Shown here: positions 50,769 through 61,944 of the stretch, piece by piece
How positions within the stretch are numbered: the stretch's first letter is position 1
Layout: each line of letters opens with the position of its first letter
Assembly: GCA_015501605.1 (NCBI GenBank)
Contig: JADNRZ010000007.1
Location: 248,001-312,000, forward strand
Length of the DNA stretch: 64,000 nt
Source: Panaeolus papilionaceus
Lineage: Eukaryota > Basidiomycota > Agaricomycetes > Agaricales
Reading direction: 5' to 3'
Made by a program: the position numbers and the translations under genes
Notes under the pieces: generated by a model
What the model was told of the DNA's origin: nothing
The model's input: only the letters and a program-made list of their open reading frames with translations
Databases searched by the model: none

Positions 50769-51311
50769 ATGCCTCGAGACGAAATGATTGCTGGCTGGCT
50801 CGTCCCATTTCCCGGTGGGTTTACATGGCTTGAGAAAATCATGGCCAAGGATGAACAGACAGTTCGAGCGCTGGCTGCTCTGGGATGGCATTGGAATACA
50901 GGCCCTTACAGCCCCCAGTGCGGTGCAACCTTCGCCCCGTCCCGCTATCTCCTCGACCGCGAGCTTAGAAATTGGATATCAGACCTTGGGATACATGGCA
51001 TAAAACCTACTCTGGTGTACCGTCGGGGCAGGGACAAGCAAGACTGCATCCTCGTCATTCGCCGGCACTGGTCCAAGCAACACAACCCGGAGATGACAGC
51101 CATGTACAGCGTGGAACCACATGGCGAGCGCGATATTCGGTTCAAGAAAGGTCTGGCAATCCTCACGGGTATGGCCCTCGAGGATATTGTGTGGGATTGC
51201 TTGGATTTCAACGAAAATCAAGATGAGAAGACGCGTGCTATCATGGAGAGGGCGCAATTAGAGCGTGCAGCCGCGTCAGGAAACAACTCATTGGGACTAT
51301 TTGTGTCATGA
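50769..51311 (+). CDS. Single-exon orphan protein, 180 aa
   Basis: Unrecognised. The start at 50769 gives MPRDEMIAGWLVPFPGGFTW. It is an intronless coding frame behind a TATA box and a probable spliced leader, so it is likely expressed. No signal peptide or membrane segment. It mixes Trp/Tyr-rich globular stretches (ALGWHWNTGPYSPQ, RELRNWISDLGIHGIKPT, CILVIRRHWSKQHNPEMT, KGLAILTGMALEDIVWDC) with a charged helical tail (KTRAIMERAQLERAAASG), and ends NNSLGLFVS. A compact folded cytosolic protein is likely; function cannot be given. Confidence 0.7.
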   Translation: MPRDEMIAGWLVPFPGGFTWLEKIMAKDEQTVRALAALGWHWNTGPYSPQCGATFAPSRYLLDRELRNWISDLGIHGIKPTLVYRRGRDKQDCILVIRRHWSKQHNPEMTAMYSVEPHGERDIRFKKGLAILTGMALEDIVWDCLDFNENQDEKTRAIMERAQLERAAASGNNSLGLFVS

Positions 51312-51782
51312 GACGATTTACAGGGCATTACAGACAACGGTTACTCTACATTTTATTTATTTACAGACTTGACCTAGTAGCGATTTATGTTCGTGATACG
51401 GCTATAATTAGGATTTCGAAATGATTTAGGCATGGCTATTTTTATGACCTAATAACTATAATAAGATCGTGTCCGTCCAGAGCGACCGTCAACGAATCGA
51501 CAGTGTGCAGATTCGCTGGCTAATTCAGACCGTATATAATGAGTAACACGCTTCGCTCTTCACAAGCTGTAAGGACTCGTTCACGATGTGCTCCGCCGTG
51601 TTATTGGTCTTGAAGTTGGAGTGGCCGCAGCAGTGGACCTCACCCTCGCCAAATGCGAACATTGGACTTGAAAACAAATTGTGGCCAAGAAAGTGCAGTC
51701 TTATTACAGAGTACTAGATGTTGACACCCATTCTCCATACTTAGATTTAATCATACAGACTTTTAATCTTGTTTGTGAATAC
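51312..51782. other. Intergenic between convergent genes
   Basis: About 471 bases between two stop codons. One 67-codon frame near 51681 has no motif. Probable 3' UTRs only. Confidence 0.35.
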
Positions 51783-53542
51783 CTAGTCCGCCAGTCCAAA
51801 AGCCACCTCCAAAAAGTGATCTATCACCAAAACATCCATCCCTGTGGGTTTCGATCCACCCTCTGCCGAACCGAGAGACTTTAAAAAGCTTCGACGTGTT
51901 TCCTTTGGCCAAGTGGACAATGCAAAAAGGTATTGGTAGTTTCTACAGCCTGCCTTGATGAAGCAATCGTAATAATGATCCATCGGTGGGTTACAAGCCC
52001 TGAGGAAATTGATGAGGTAGGATTCCTGTTCGGTGACGATGGCCGAGCTCGACGGCTCGGACCTGTTACCAGTGCTTAGCGATGAAAGGGGTCTAGAAGT
52101 ACTTGAAGAGGGACCCCCAGTATACGTGCGACTGATGGCAGGCTTGAACTTGCGAAAGGGTTGTTTGGTTATTGCCAATGAAGTGCTGGGGGAGGAGGGG
52201 AGAGCTGAACACTCAGGGTAAGACGTTATGGAGGTTGGCGTAGATGTTTTGACATTGCTGGACATTGCATTTAATTCATCAGACCTTGCGGGAGGACGAG
52301 CTAAGACTTCCATCAATCTAGCATCGTCAGCGTTTTGAGGAATAGGCTGCTTGTTTGTCAGGTCCATTCGAAGGGGTATAAGGTTAGCAAATGTCTTTGC
52401 AAGACTGGGGTTGATATTCTGCGTTAAGGATTTCGACGAGTCCGGGAAGTTCTCCTTGGGAGGTACGGGTTCATTGGCGTATCCTTGGCTAAAGAATGGA
52501 GGCGTCGTCGCATTAGGGCTCAACTCAAGTGACCTGATTTCAGGGATGTTCACGGAGGGTTCATTTGGATCTCTGATGCTCCCAGTTTTCAGAATAAAAC
52601 ACTTTCGAAGGTGTACGTTTAGTTAGGATTCATTTAATCGTTCACAAATGGAGGCTCGAACCTGTTTGTTGTCAGTCTAATGCAAGAAATGATGGACATC
52701 AGTCGTCGTTTGCCAACTTGGGTTGAAAGAGACATGCAGGACAAGTGGCAACTCACCAGGTCGATAAGCTCCGTTTTAAGCGATTTTTTGAGCGCTTCGT
52801 GCCGACTCCTCATATTGCGTCGTCGTATTCGATGGATCGTAAGTATCCATTGACGGATGTAGTGTCGACGCTTGCTACTTCCCTCGTCTTCTGGGAATAG
52901 ATCAATGAACTCCTCGCTAATCTAAATTGCAGGCGTTATTCCACTTCGGCTCGAAACATACATATGCAAATGGCTTTAATTTTTTACCATCTGGATAATG
53001 GTGTGAATCTTGTCATCTTGACAGCATCCCATATCCGACTTTAGGAGTTGAGAATGGGCTAACGATATAACCCTAGCCTGCGCGAGAAACATCGCTTCGA
53101 GCTAGCAACGAGGACATATTTGGAGTAACCTACTCGCAAATCCTTCCATTTACCATTCCTGTCTGTGAGTCGCAGCAGCTTTTGGCACTGAACATCGGGG
53201 TCCTTTACCCAAGTCAAATAGTCAACAAGGCGCCATGATCAGGACGGAAACCAACGCACTGCTCGAGAATTGAAACCGAATTGAGAGACGGGTTTGTGTT
53301 CTTTGGTGTTTTTAGAAGTGGAGTAGCACTGATCTACTCGAGAGACTCACTGTACCAGTAGCCACCAAGAGGGGACATCGAGTTTGTATAATGATCGAGT
53401 GGATATTATCGTGAATGTGGGATGGTCTAGATAGTATGTGAAAACCAACCAATCGAATCTTAAGTAGGAGGTCCAACCGAACTAGTACTTCAACCTCTGC
53501 CTCGTGTGCATAGTTAAGTTCCACGCCCTCTATACCACTCAT
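51783..53542 (-). CDS. Orphan protein with uncertain or disrupted 5' part
   Basis: Not recognised. The well-supported exons read DPDVQCQKLLRLTDRNGKWK, LEAMFLAQARVISLAHSQLL, CCQDDKIHTIIQM, ISEEFIDLFPEDEGSSKRRH, YIRQWILTIHRIRRRNMRSR and KKSLKTELIDL, then a last exon of about 260 codons with a Ser/Thr/Pro-rich stretch and a hydrophobic end (SYLINFLRACNPPMDHYYDC, RRSFLKSLGSAEG, DVLVIDHFLEVAFGLAD). An ATG at 53542 opens 60 codons (MSGIEGVELNYAHEAEVEVL). The junction near 53190-53260 does not stay open: WRLVDYLTWVKDPD looks coding but is preceded in frame by a stop. Either that part is a 52-nt intron or there is a one-base frameshift. Confidence 0.55.
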
Positions 53543-53921
53543 TCAAAGTTTCTTTGTGATAAAGGTAGTGGAGAAGTTCAACATTCGAAGCGAACGTGGA
53601 TCCTCAATCACGATGACTCGGAGTTCGACAAACATGGTATTTTCAACACCTTTTTATTTTGGAAGGTTGAAATGAACCAGTTCACCATGGCAATTACTGG
53701 GACCTGTAAGTCGTATTTCCGTCTGTACACAAGGAGATGAACCTTAAAGCTAGCTCGAAGGTTGAATGATAGGACCAGATAAGACCTCCAGATATTTCAC
53801 GACTTTTTTGGTGTGCCGATCAATAGCACCATCTGCTTTAGATCATAAAGTAGATCCCGTCACTACCTTACTCAGACTATTCATATTGTTTCCCCCTTCT
53901 TTAACTTCTCGTCATCTACCA
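53543..53921. promoter_or_regulatory. Divergent intergenic region upstream of URA5
   Basis: About 379 bases between divergent starts. A 78-codon plus frame has no motif. The last 70 bases before URA5 are pyrimidine-rich (TTTCCCCCTTCTTTAACTTCTC is typical of a fungal transcript start region). Confidence 0.35.
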
Positions 53922-54662
53922 TGTCTGCATCAGCCCAGGAATCGTACAAAACTGACCTTATCAAACATGCCATGTCGGTTGACGCCTTAAAATTTGGCTC
54001 TTTTACGCTGAAATCTGGAAGGTAAGGAGATCTCAGTCTGCTGTGTCAATCAGCATTGTTAAAGACTCCTTTGCGTTGGTAGGCAATCACCATATTTTTT
54101 CAACGCTGGGCTTCTCTGTACCGGCGCGATTCTTTCATCTTTAGCTACAGCTTATGCTGCTACGATTTCCAACGCACTGAAGTCAGGGTCCCTTCCTGAA
54201 TTCGATGTTCTATTTGGACCAGCTTACAAGGGCATTCCTTTTGCTTCAACTACCGCGCTCGTCCTCTACACCCAACATCAATTATCCATCGGGTTTGCGT
54301 ATGATCGTAAGGAAGTTAAGGATCACGGAGAAGGGGGAAAGATGGTTGGTGTCGATGTGAAGGGAAAGAAGGTCCTAGTTTTGGACGACGTTATGACGTC
54401 TGGAAAAGCTGTTCGGGGAGCCATCGACACTGTCATTCAACACGGGGGAGAGGTTGTGGGTGTCGTCCAGGCTTTGGATCGCGAAGAAGTTGGACAAGAT
54501 GAAGTGAGCAGCACCGTTAAGGAGCTCGAGTCTATGATCGGAGAAGGTCGCGTGCTGTCGATATTGAAAATGAGAGATTTGATGACTTGGCTGGAGAATA
54601 ATGGTCTGTCTAAAGAGTTACAAGGCATGCAGGCATACTGGGACAAGTACGGCTTGAAGTAA
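53922..54662 (+). CDS. URA5: Orotate phosphoribosyltransferase
   Basis: Converts orotate plus PRPP to orotidine 5'-phosphate in pyrimidine synthesis; cytosolic. Two exons with an intron at about 54022-54084. The start at 53922 gives MSASAQESYKTDLIKHAMS. Conserved blocks: LKFGSFTLKSGRQSPYFFNA, FDVLFGPAYKGIPFASTTA, IGFAYDRKEVKDHGEGGKMV and the PRPP loop KKVLVLDDVMTSGKAVRGA. It ends QAYWDKYGLK. About 225 residues, normal for the family, with active-site Arg/Lys/His in YDRKEVKDHGEGG. The symbol follows the fungal literature, where URA5 is a common marker. Confidence 0.96.
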
Positions 54663-54930
54663 GCTTTCATAGATTTTGACGTTGTTTTATATATACAATA
54701 GTGTATTCATGCTTTCAGCAAGTCTTCAGGACTCTTTGCCTGGATGTTTACAAAGTAATACAGATAAGGGATTCTGCTGGAAATTTGTGTCAGAGTTTGA
54801 GTGCTGATAAGATAAGATGTTACTCGGCTTCCCCCGACTTAGGCGATAATGATCACAAGATGGGTGTTGCAGTAAACTCATCTTCTTATTATACAACTTC
54901 AACCTATACCACCTTTTATTCATATCCGAG

Positions 54931-56996
54931 ATGGCAGCACCGAAGCAAAGTGTATCTTTGACTCAGGATGAGGACGGATTTATCAACCCAGGTATGCAAA
55001 GATATTTAGTACATTGCGTTTATTCTCTCAATCAGCTTTGTAGTGGCAGTAACGAGCCCGCCAGAATCAGAACCTGCTACTGCATCGTCGAGCACAGCTG
55101 AACAACCCCCTGTGCATTGTATGTAACCTTGAACCATGAAATATTTGAGAGAGGCACTTAAACTTCGCTTTGAAGCCGACTTGATTGCATCAAGTTTTGA
55201 AGTCACTGTACGTCGAATCGAGTTCGAACTAACCAAACCTCATCGTGAATACAGGTCACCCTTGCCGATCAACAAGTCAACCCTGATTCCCCCTTGTACA
55301 GCGTGAAGACGTTTCAAGAGTTAGGACTGTATGTCTGATACATTCTCGCTGCTCGAACTCTCTCATAAGTCATCAAATAGGCACCCAGACCTCTTGAAGG
55401 GTATCTTCGCCATGGGTTTTGATAAACCATCCAAAATCCAGGAGAAAGCTCTTCCTCTCCTTTTATCTGATCCGTAAGTTCTCTGTCGTTCCTTGTTGTT
55501 TACAGCACGTCCTTAATAACTTTACTTGAAGCCCAACAAATATGATCGGTCAATCTCAGTCGGGAACGGGAAAAACAGCTGCTTTCGTGTTGACGATGCT
55601 GAGTCGCGTTGATTTCAATCTGAACAAGCCCCAAGTACGTGTTTGAAATCTTCCGAAGGATTAAGATCTTAAAAACGTCGCTAGGCCCTTTGCCTTGCTC
55701 CATCCCGAGAGTTGGCCCGACAGATCATGTCCGTCATCACCCAGATGGGCAAATTCACCAATGTCCAAACAGAATACGCTATCAAAGACAACCTACCTCG
55801 CGATGCGACCAACATCACTGCACAAATTATTGTTGGTACTCCGGGGACTATGAATGACCTTCTTAGGCGGAGAGTATGTGCTTCAGCTCGCACTTTCTGT
55901 TACCTCTACCTATGTTAACCTATCCCACACTCATATAGGTCATTGACGTTAGCCATGTCAAGGTATTTGTTCTCGACGAGGCCGACAACATGTTAGATCA
56001 GGACGGTCTGGGTGATCAAACTCTACGAGCGAAGAAGTGAGTATGTATCGGCTTCTCACCGATTTGATGTTCTTATCATTTTCAGCTATCTTCCTCGAGG
56101 AAAGCCTGTCCAAATCATCCTCTTCTCTGCCACCTTCCCTGATCATGTCCGAGCTTTCGCCAACAAATTTGCTCCAAACGCCAACAAGATCGAACTGCAG
56201 AAGGAGGAGCTCAGTGTCGACAGCATTCGGCAGTTCTACATGGACTGTAAGAACGAGGAGCACAAATACGACATCCTTGTTTCTCTATACCAACTTTTGA
56301 CGATTGGACAGAGTATCATCTTCTGCCAGGTACGGATAAATTATCTACCAGGACAAAAGACCTTTCTGACAGTTGTCTATGGCTAGCACCGACATACCGC
56401 TGACAGGATATCCCAACGTATGACAGCTGAGGGTCACAAAGTGGCTTCGCTGCACGGTGCGAAAGATGCTGCTGAGCGTGATGCCATTATCGATCGCTTC
56501 CGCGAGGGTCGCGAGAAGGTAATCTCTACTAAGCACTCGGTCTACTCATGTTCTGAGTGTGAATTCTACCAGGTCCTTATTACCACTAATGTCATTGCAC
56601 GCGGTATCGATATTCTGCAAGTTAACATGGTCGTCAACTACGACCTTCCCTTGATGAACGAACGCTCAAAGTCAGCCGACGAAAGGCCCGACATCGAGAC
56701 ATATATCCATCGTATTGGTGGGTTGTTTTTATGCTTTCTGAGTACAAGCTGTTACTGAACTACCCAGGTCGTACCGGTCGCTTTGGACGCAAGGGAATTT
56801 CAATCAATTTCGTCCATGATAAGAAAACTTGGCTTCAGATGGAGGCGATTGAGAAGGCACTTGGAAGAAAGATCATGAGAATAGAGACCAATGATCTCGA
56901 CGAGATGGAGGAGGTACGCATCACATAGCCAGTGCGATATTTTGAATTGTTCTCACTTATTTCTCTCCACAGAAAATGAAGGCTGCCTTGAAGTAG
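54931..56996 (+). CDS. DBP5: DEAD-box helicase of the DBP5/DDX19 family (mRNA export)
   Basis: Nuclear-pore ATPase that removes export factors from mRNA. The start at 54931 gives [20 protein letters not shown]. Motifs: Q (GFDKPSKIQ), I ([11 protein letters not shown]), Ia ([10 protein letters not shown]), Ib (VGTPGT), II ([13 protein letters not shown]), the Dbp5-specific [16 protein letters not shown] (SAT), IV (SIIFCQ), V ([11 protein letters not shown]), and VI ([15 protein letters not shown]). The insert [20 protein letters not shown] is also typical of Dbp5. It ends EEKMKAALK. About twelve short introns, the last leaving only eight codons in the final exon. Confidence 0.95.
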
Positions 56997-57184
56997 ATTT
57001 TTTTTCCATGGACGGTTAGTTTCCGAATGTACACCATCGCCCTATATTTCGCATCATTCAACAGGTGTTTCACCTTAATACTCTCTTCGACAAATGCCCA
57101 AAATAAAACAATTGGATCCCCGAAAATGATTTGAATCTCCCTAATACTGATAAATAAACAGATTGATCTAATGCTATGACTACC

Positions 57185-59074
57185 TCAAATTAGCTTAGCG
57201 AGGCTGACTGTGTTTGTAGACACGTCTGTGGAGAAGTATGCGTTCTTCAAGAAAGTGTCTCCCACCTAAGCCAAAACGTGGTCAGGAATAACCCTTGAAA
57301 ATGAACCAAAGACCGAGACACGCACCAGCCACTCTGTAGCCCCTCCGACATCACCAGCTGCAATCCCGGAAACACAGTCGCCCTGGGGGTCATTGGGATC
57401 AACGGGCTGGAATGCAATATCCCTTGGGTCAATAGCAAACGCCTGGCCATTAAACGTAAGCGCAACACTAGCGGTTGTTGTGCACGGTACAGTGAAACCT
57501 CCTTGGCCGTCTGATTTGGCACCTTGGATAAGGTTGTGGATCGCAGTGGCGTCGGCGGCAGGGACAACCATAAGGGTTGTTCCAGTGTCAAGGATCGTAG
57601 TGCGACCTTTGAGACCTGTGTCAGTACCGTCGACAGAAGACGCGTCGAGTGCTGCTTCCCAGAATCCGTCTGGGTTGACGTTCGGTAAAGTGACGAGGGT
57701 GTTTTGGTCGAATTTGGTCGTATCGAGGCCACTATTATTAGGAGTGAAGTGAGCAACGGAAGTTTTAACTGTGGAAGCGACGTACCCGAAAGTGATCTCT
57801 CCGTCATTCTTGTCATCCGCCAAACGAGAGATCTTGAAAGAAACTATCGGGTCTGTGATCAAACCGGCTTTCGCTAATGATTCTGGAGGGGTAAGTGTCT
57901 GTTGCTCTGATAGTTGCTGTATGATAAGTAGTCCATCAGCTCCAGTATCTCATACACGATAAAAATAACGACGAGTTAACGCACAGATTTCGCAAGGCCC
58001 ATTAGACCGTCAAATGGGGTCTGGTCAGATGAGAAATCAACACTTTCTGTTGTAGCAACGCCGAAAGTGTGGGCAGGCAGGCTTAAGCCTGCGATAGATA
58101 CGTTGTCGGTGATGATATCTCCTGAGACCTGACCAGTTCCGTATGTGACTTGGAAAGGGGCTTTGGTGTCGACGAACGAAGAACTCGACTGAGGTCCCAG
58201 AAAGATATGGTTACCCTGGCCATAAAATGAGTAAACCCTGATACGAGTAAAGAACTATCAAGAACCTACACATCCTCCACCAGCCTGGGATTGGCAGTTC
58301 TCAGCTCCGACCCAGAAGTCAGCAGAACCTGAGTCCATCAAGATCTCGAAATCCCTGGGAGGTGTACCTAGCTGAACCTTTGCTAGATAGCCAACGTCTT
58401 GTGCCCTGGTAGTGGGGAACATCAATCAGTTTGAGTATTTCGTCTAGAGGATTGGGTTAGGGAGACATACTCAATATCAAGGCCTAACGAGTCGGAATCA
58501 GATGGCTGGTTGGCTGTAGTAACGTCAGCTACAGGAGCGGCAGCACCAGCCTGACTCGGTTTCTTCTTCTTCAAGTTATTTGCAGCGAGGTTATTGCCAG
58601 CAGCAGCAGGTTTCTTTGATGTTGTCCTGTGCACGCCGTGTCGGTTGAATCGCTTCTCCAAGGTGTGCGAGGAACGCGCTTCGGTTCGTCGTGGGACTCC
58701 GATTCGATTGAAGCGCCTTTCTAGGGAACCCTCGTCGCCCTCGAGAGAAATGACGCGTCTGTACAGCCTGTCTTCGAGATCACGGGAGGATGGGGCCTCA
58801 CGACGCTTCATTTGTGCCAGTCTGCGGACGCTGCGGTTGATATGTTGTTGAAGACGCTATAGAGGTACCGTCAAGTAAAACGCAAGGATGAGTGTAACTA
58901 AAGTAGAATACTAACAAGTTGTGGGTGAAGGCCTGGAGTAGTTGATTCGACTTTGGTCAGAGGAAGGGTGACGAGCCGCTTGGCTTCATTGGGGGCTGCT
59001 CTGGCGGAATCCAGACTGGCCAACATGAGAAACACACCTCCCAGAAGGGAAGTCATCGTGAGGGTAAGCTGCAT
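57185..59074 (-). CDS. Secreted aspartic protease, peptidase A1 (polyporopepsin type)
   Basis: Extracellular acid protease. The start at 59074 gives MQLTLTMTSLLGGVFLMLAS, a signal peptide (cleavage near ARA-APN). A propeptide of about 130 residues is rich in basic residues. The mature enzyme begins near AQDVGYLAKVQLGTPPRDF; the first active site is DSGSADFWVG (DSG rather than DTG, as in the polyporopepsin group), then FLGPQSSSSF, QVTYGTGQVSGDI and DQTPFDGLMGLAKS. The second active site is RTTILDTGTTLMVVPAA, and the C-terminus is VGDTFLKNAYFSTDVSTN. Cysteine pairs around NCQSQAGGGC and VPCTTT...GDC are conserved. The propeptide holds a duplicated dibasic-flanked motif. Eight or so introns. Confidence 0.92.
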
Positions 59075-59140
59075 CCTGAGCAAGCAGTTAAAGTCGTAAA
59101 CGTAAAGTGGACAGTGGTTCCAAAAGCCCAACAGTCAGAG

Positions 59141-59280
59141 AAGCAAGTAAAAAAACAATCTGTTTGATAAAGCAAAGACAGGGGAGAAAACCCAGCCAGG
59201 GGTTAAGACGAAAAGAAAGAAAAGGCAAGGAAGAGAGGAAGGGAACAATGGACGAAGGTAGGGAACGAGGCACCTTTATA
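59141..59280 (-). promoter_or_regulatory. Protease promoter: TATA box and CT-rich block
   Basis: On the minus strand TATAAAGG (59280-59273) is followed within 25-60 bases by a long pyrimidine tract (CCTTCCTCTCTTCCTTGCC, then TTTTCTTTCTTTTCG), the classic fungal arrangement in front of transcript starts of highly expressed secreted enzymes. The ATG lies about 200 bases downstream. Confidence 0.55.
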
Positions 59281-60271
59281 CTTGCATGTCTATAATTAAC
59301 ATGCGTTTGAAAAGGGGTAGGTTACCGCATCAGAAGAGATACAGGCCTGCGTGCGTATGGCGAGAAATGGATGAATGCTCAACATGGTGTGTTGAATTGA
59401 TTATGTCCTCACTTGTGGTGATGTCAAAGTTGAGGCTGGTTGACAAGGAGCACTATCAAGGAAGATGGCACGCGGAGGATGGTCGTCTTGACACATTCAT
59501 CGCTTCATCTGTAAATGCATCTGCAAAAAGTACGATGAGAAGGGAGACACAACAAAGGCGAGCACCATATGCAAATATCACCGGTTGCCGTGTTAATTAT
59601 AATCTTAACCGACCCGACTACAGGTCTAAATATCAAGCAAGTCCAAATGGAATTCCTACAGGCAATGTCGCACAACAATACACGAAAGATAACTGCTGTT
59701 GTGTTGGTGACCTACCAGTGTGGTTTAAATATAGATATAGATGGCTACTCCCTTTACCCCCCATCAAATGCGTGAGTGCTTTGTTATAAAAATAGGACGA
59801 CAATACACACCAGCCCTACACCGACGAAGATATTGATCTGGAAATTCATAATGACAATTCAAACTCAAAGCTGGGCTTCAGTATGCAGAGTGCATGATTG
59901 GTCAAGCCCTATACCACATAGCTCACGAGAGGGTGATAACAGAGTTTCAACCAAGATGTCCGTTGTCTTTCAACATCCAACCCCGAGTAACCTCAAAGGT
60001 ATTTTTCGCCAGTGATCACAACGATGGAACAAAGGCTGAAGCGAAAAGGAATCGTCAAACATATGGTGATGCCTTGCTAATCATAACCCGACCAAATTTA
60101 TGATGAAGAGATGATCGTTGCAATGGGTAGCTTCTACGGTTGGAGGTGTACCTATAAATAATGTCACAGAACATGATATCATTAGGCTATACAGAATCAG
60201 GCGAAGGATTAAAAGACTTCTGAAATTACCACCGCTCGGTGCATGTAAGGTGAGCAGAATACAGTGATTGG
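59281..60271. other. Intergenic upstream of the protease gene
   Basis: About 990 bases between the protease TATA box and the isomerase stop. The longest frame (59286-59789 plus, 167 codons) has no domain or supporting promoter. Nothing supported. Confidence 0.4.
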
Positions 60272-61457
60272 TTACAATTTCGCGTAAAAGGCAGCGTCAT
60301 CCACCTCAGGTTTCTTGAGAACCCAGTCAGCTCTCATTTTCTTCAGGGTTGAGCGGTAGGTGTTCTCCTATATCGAGGGGACGATAGTCAGCAGTGTCAT
60401 CAAATATGAAGGAAGCTGTCATGCCATACCTTGATCAAACCCCAGACCCCGCGAGCAGCGTTATCACTGACTTGATCAGCCACCTGCTCAGCTTTAGCCA
60501 AAACATCGGCAGTATTTCCCTTTACAATGTAATCAAGAATTCCGTCGGCCAAGGCCTCAGGCGCCGTGAAACGATGTCCTTCGAGAGCAATCTTCCTATG
60601 TAGACGGTGATCACCGAACTTTCCTTCAAGGACAGCTGTGAAAGAGTGTGGCCATGGAGCTCCGAAATGAACCTGGGGAGGATAGACCATGGCATCAGTG
60701 AGTGAAGTAGTGAACACCTTTTTTGTCATTTTTTTACCTCATTCATGCACAACCAGGCGTTGCGAGAACTGCCGTCGGTCATTATGCGGTAATCGCAAAC
60801 AAGAGACAGCATGAAACCACCGGCATAACAGTGGCCATTGATAGCAGCAATGACAGGGACTAATGATGGTCTGAGCCTTTGCTTGATGGGTATCAATTAA
60901 AAACGCACTAGGGAAGGTCAAAATGCGGACGAGCATAGGATCGAAAAGGACTGTTCCAAAAAGTTGAGCTAAGCGTGGATATTAAAACAAGGAGGTAGAT
61001 GACACTAACCAGGGAAGAAATTTGAGTTATTTGAATCCTTTTCAAAGTCCAAACCTGTTCAGGGGAGCATGAATAAGGTGGCGACTTGCAAACGAAATAG
61101 AAACGGACCATTGCTAAAGAACTTATCTTGGTCCTTCCTTCCGACAATGATGAGTGCTCCACCAGCGTCTTTCTTGAATCTCTTTTCATCGTGTTTCTGA
61201 CCAGATTGAGCTTTATGAGCAGCTTTGACTTGGGACCTCCACTGGGCCTCGACTGCCTGAAGAGCAGCCAAGATGCTTTTTACAACCGTCGGGGTCAACC
61301 TGTTATCGGCTCCGTTATGAAGTTCAAGGACCCAGAGGCTATTCTTGGCTAGTATATCATGTCAGAGGGTGGGACAAGGTATTGCACACGCAGACAACTT
61401 ACGCTGCGAGAGGGTAACGACAGGATTTTCAGCCGGAAGAGAAAGTGGGGACAGCAT
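60272..61457 (-). CDS. Peroxisomal enoyl-CoA isomerase/hydratase (crotonase family)
   Basis: Acts in beta-oxidation of unsaturated fatty acids. The start at 61457 gives MLSPLSLPAENPVVTLSQPK. Crotonase-fold blocks: NSLWVLELHNGADNRLTP, GGALIIVGRKDQDKFFSNGL, VRILTFPIPVIAAINGHCYA with GG (oxyanion hole NGHCYAGG), DYRIMTDGSSRNAWLCMNE, and HRLHRKIALEGHRFTAPEAL. The C-terminus AAFYAKL ends in AKL, a PTS1 peroxisomal signal. A hydrophilic insert (KAAHKAQSGQKHDEKRFKKD) sits between the first two beta strands. About seven short introns. Delta3,Delta2-isomerase is favoured over hydratase by overall look, but the catalytic Glu was not assigned with certainty. Confidence 0.87.
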
Positions 61458-61944
61458 GACTAGACATAAACCATGATGAGTTGAAAAGGTGTGTTGTCAG
61501 ACTGGACGTATTGCTTACTTTTCTCTGTTTGGAGGTGTGATGGATGTTAGGTATTCAGAAGTAAAGACCTGGGGTAGTGATATTTAAACGGCATAGCAAC
61601 TTTATCATGCACTCGGGAGTCGGCTTGAGGATTGGAGTAAAGATGGGAAAGGTGAGCATGTGATATTTAGCCCCTGAGTTTACAAGATTGCCTAAACAGG
61701 TTATGTCAGACGGTGGCTGTGTTATACTGGTGGTGAACTGGGAGTCTGTCTCTGCAGTGCTTCTTTCCACACCACTCCAGTTCCACAAAACAGACAATAC
61801 ATACATCACTCCCTCCACTGACTTCATTATCCTTTTAAACTGAAGCTTACATCTCTTTAAACGATTCCTTTATCAATTTCTTTTTATGTTCTCTTATTTA
61901 AAACTCTAGACTTGTATCAACAAGTATTCCTGTACTAACAATTC
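61458..61944. promoter_or_regulatory. Divergent promoter region, isomerase and kelch genes
   Basis: About 487 bases between divergent starts. The stretch 61830-61900 is T-rich. No exon seen. Confidence 0.35.

Noticed and set aside
59286..59789. 167-codon plus frame upstream of the protease
   Set aside because: No motif, uneven composition, and it overlaps the protease promoter.
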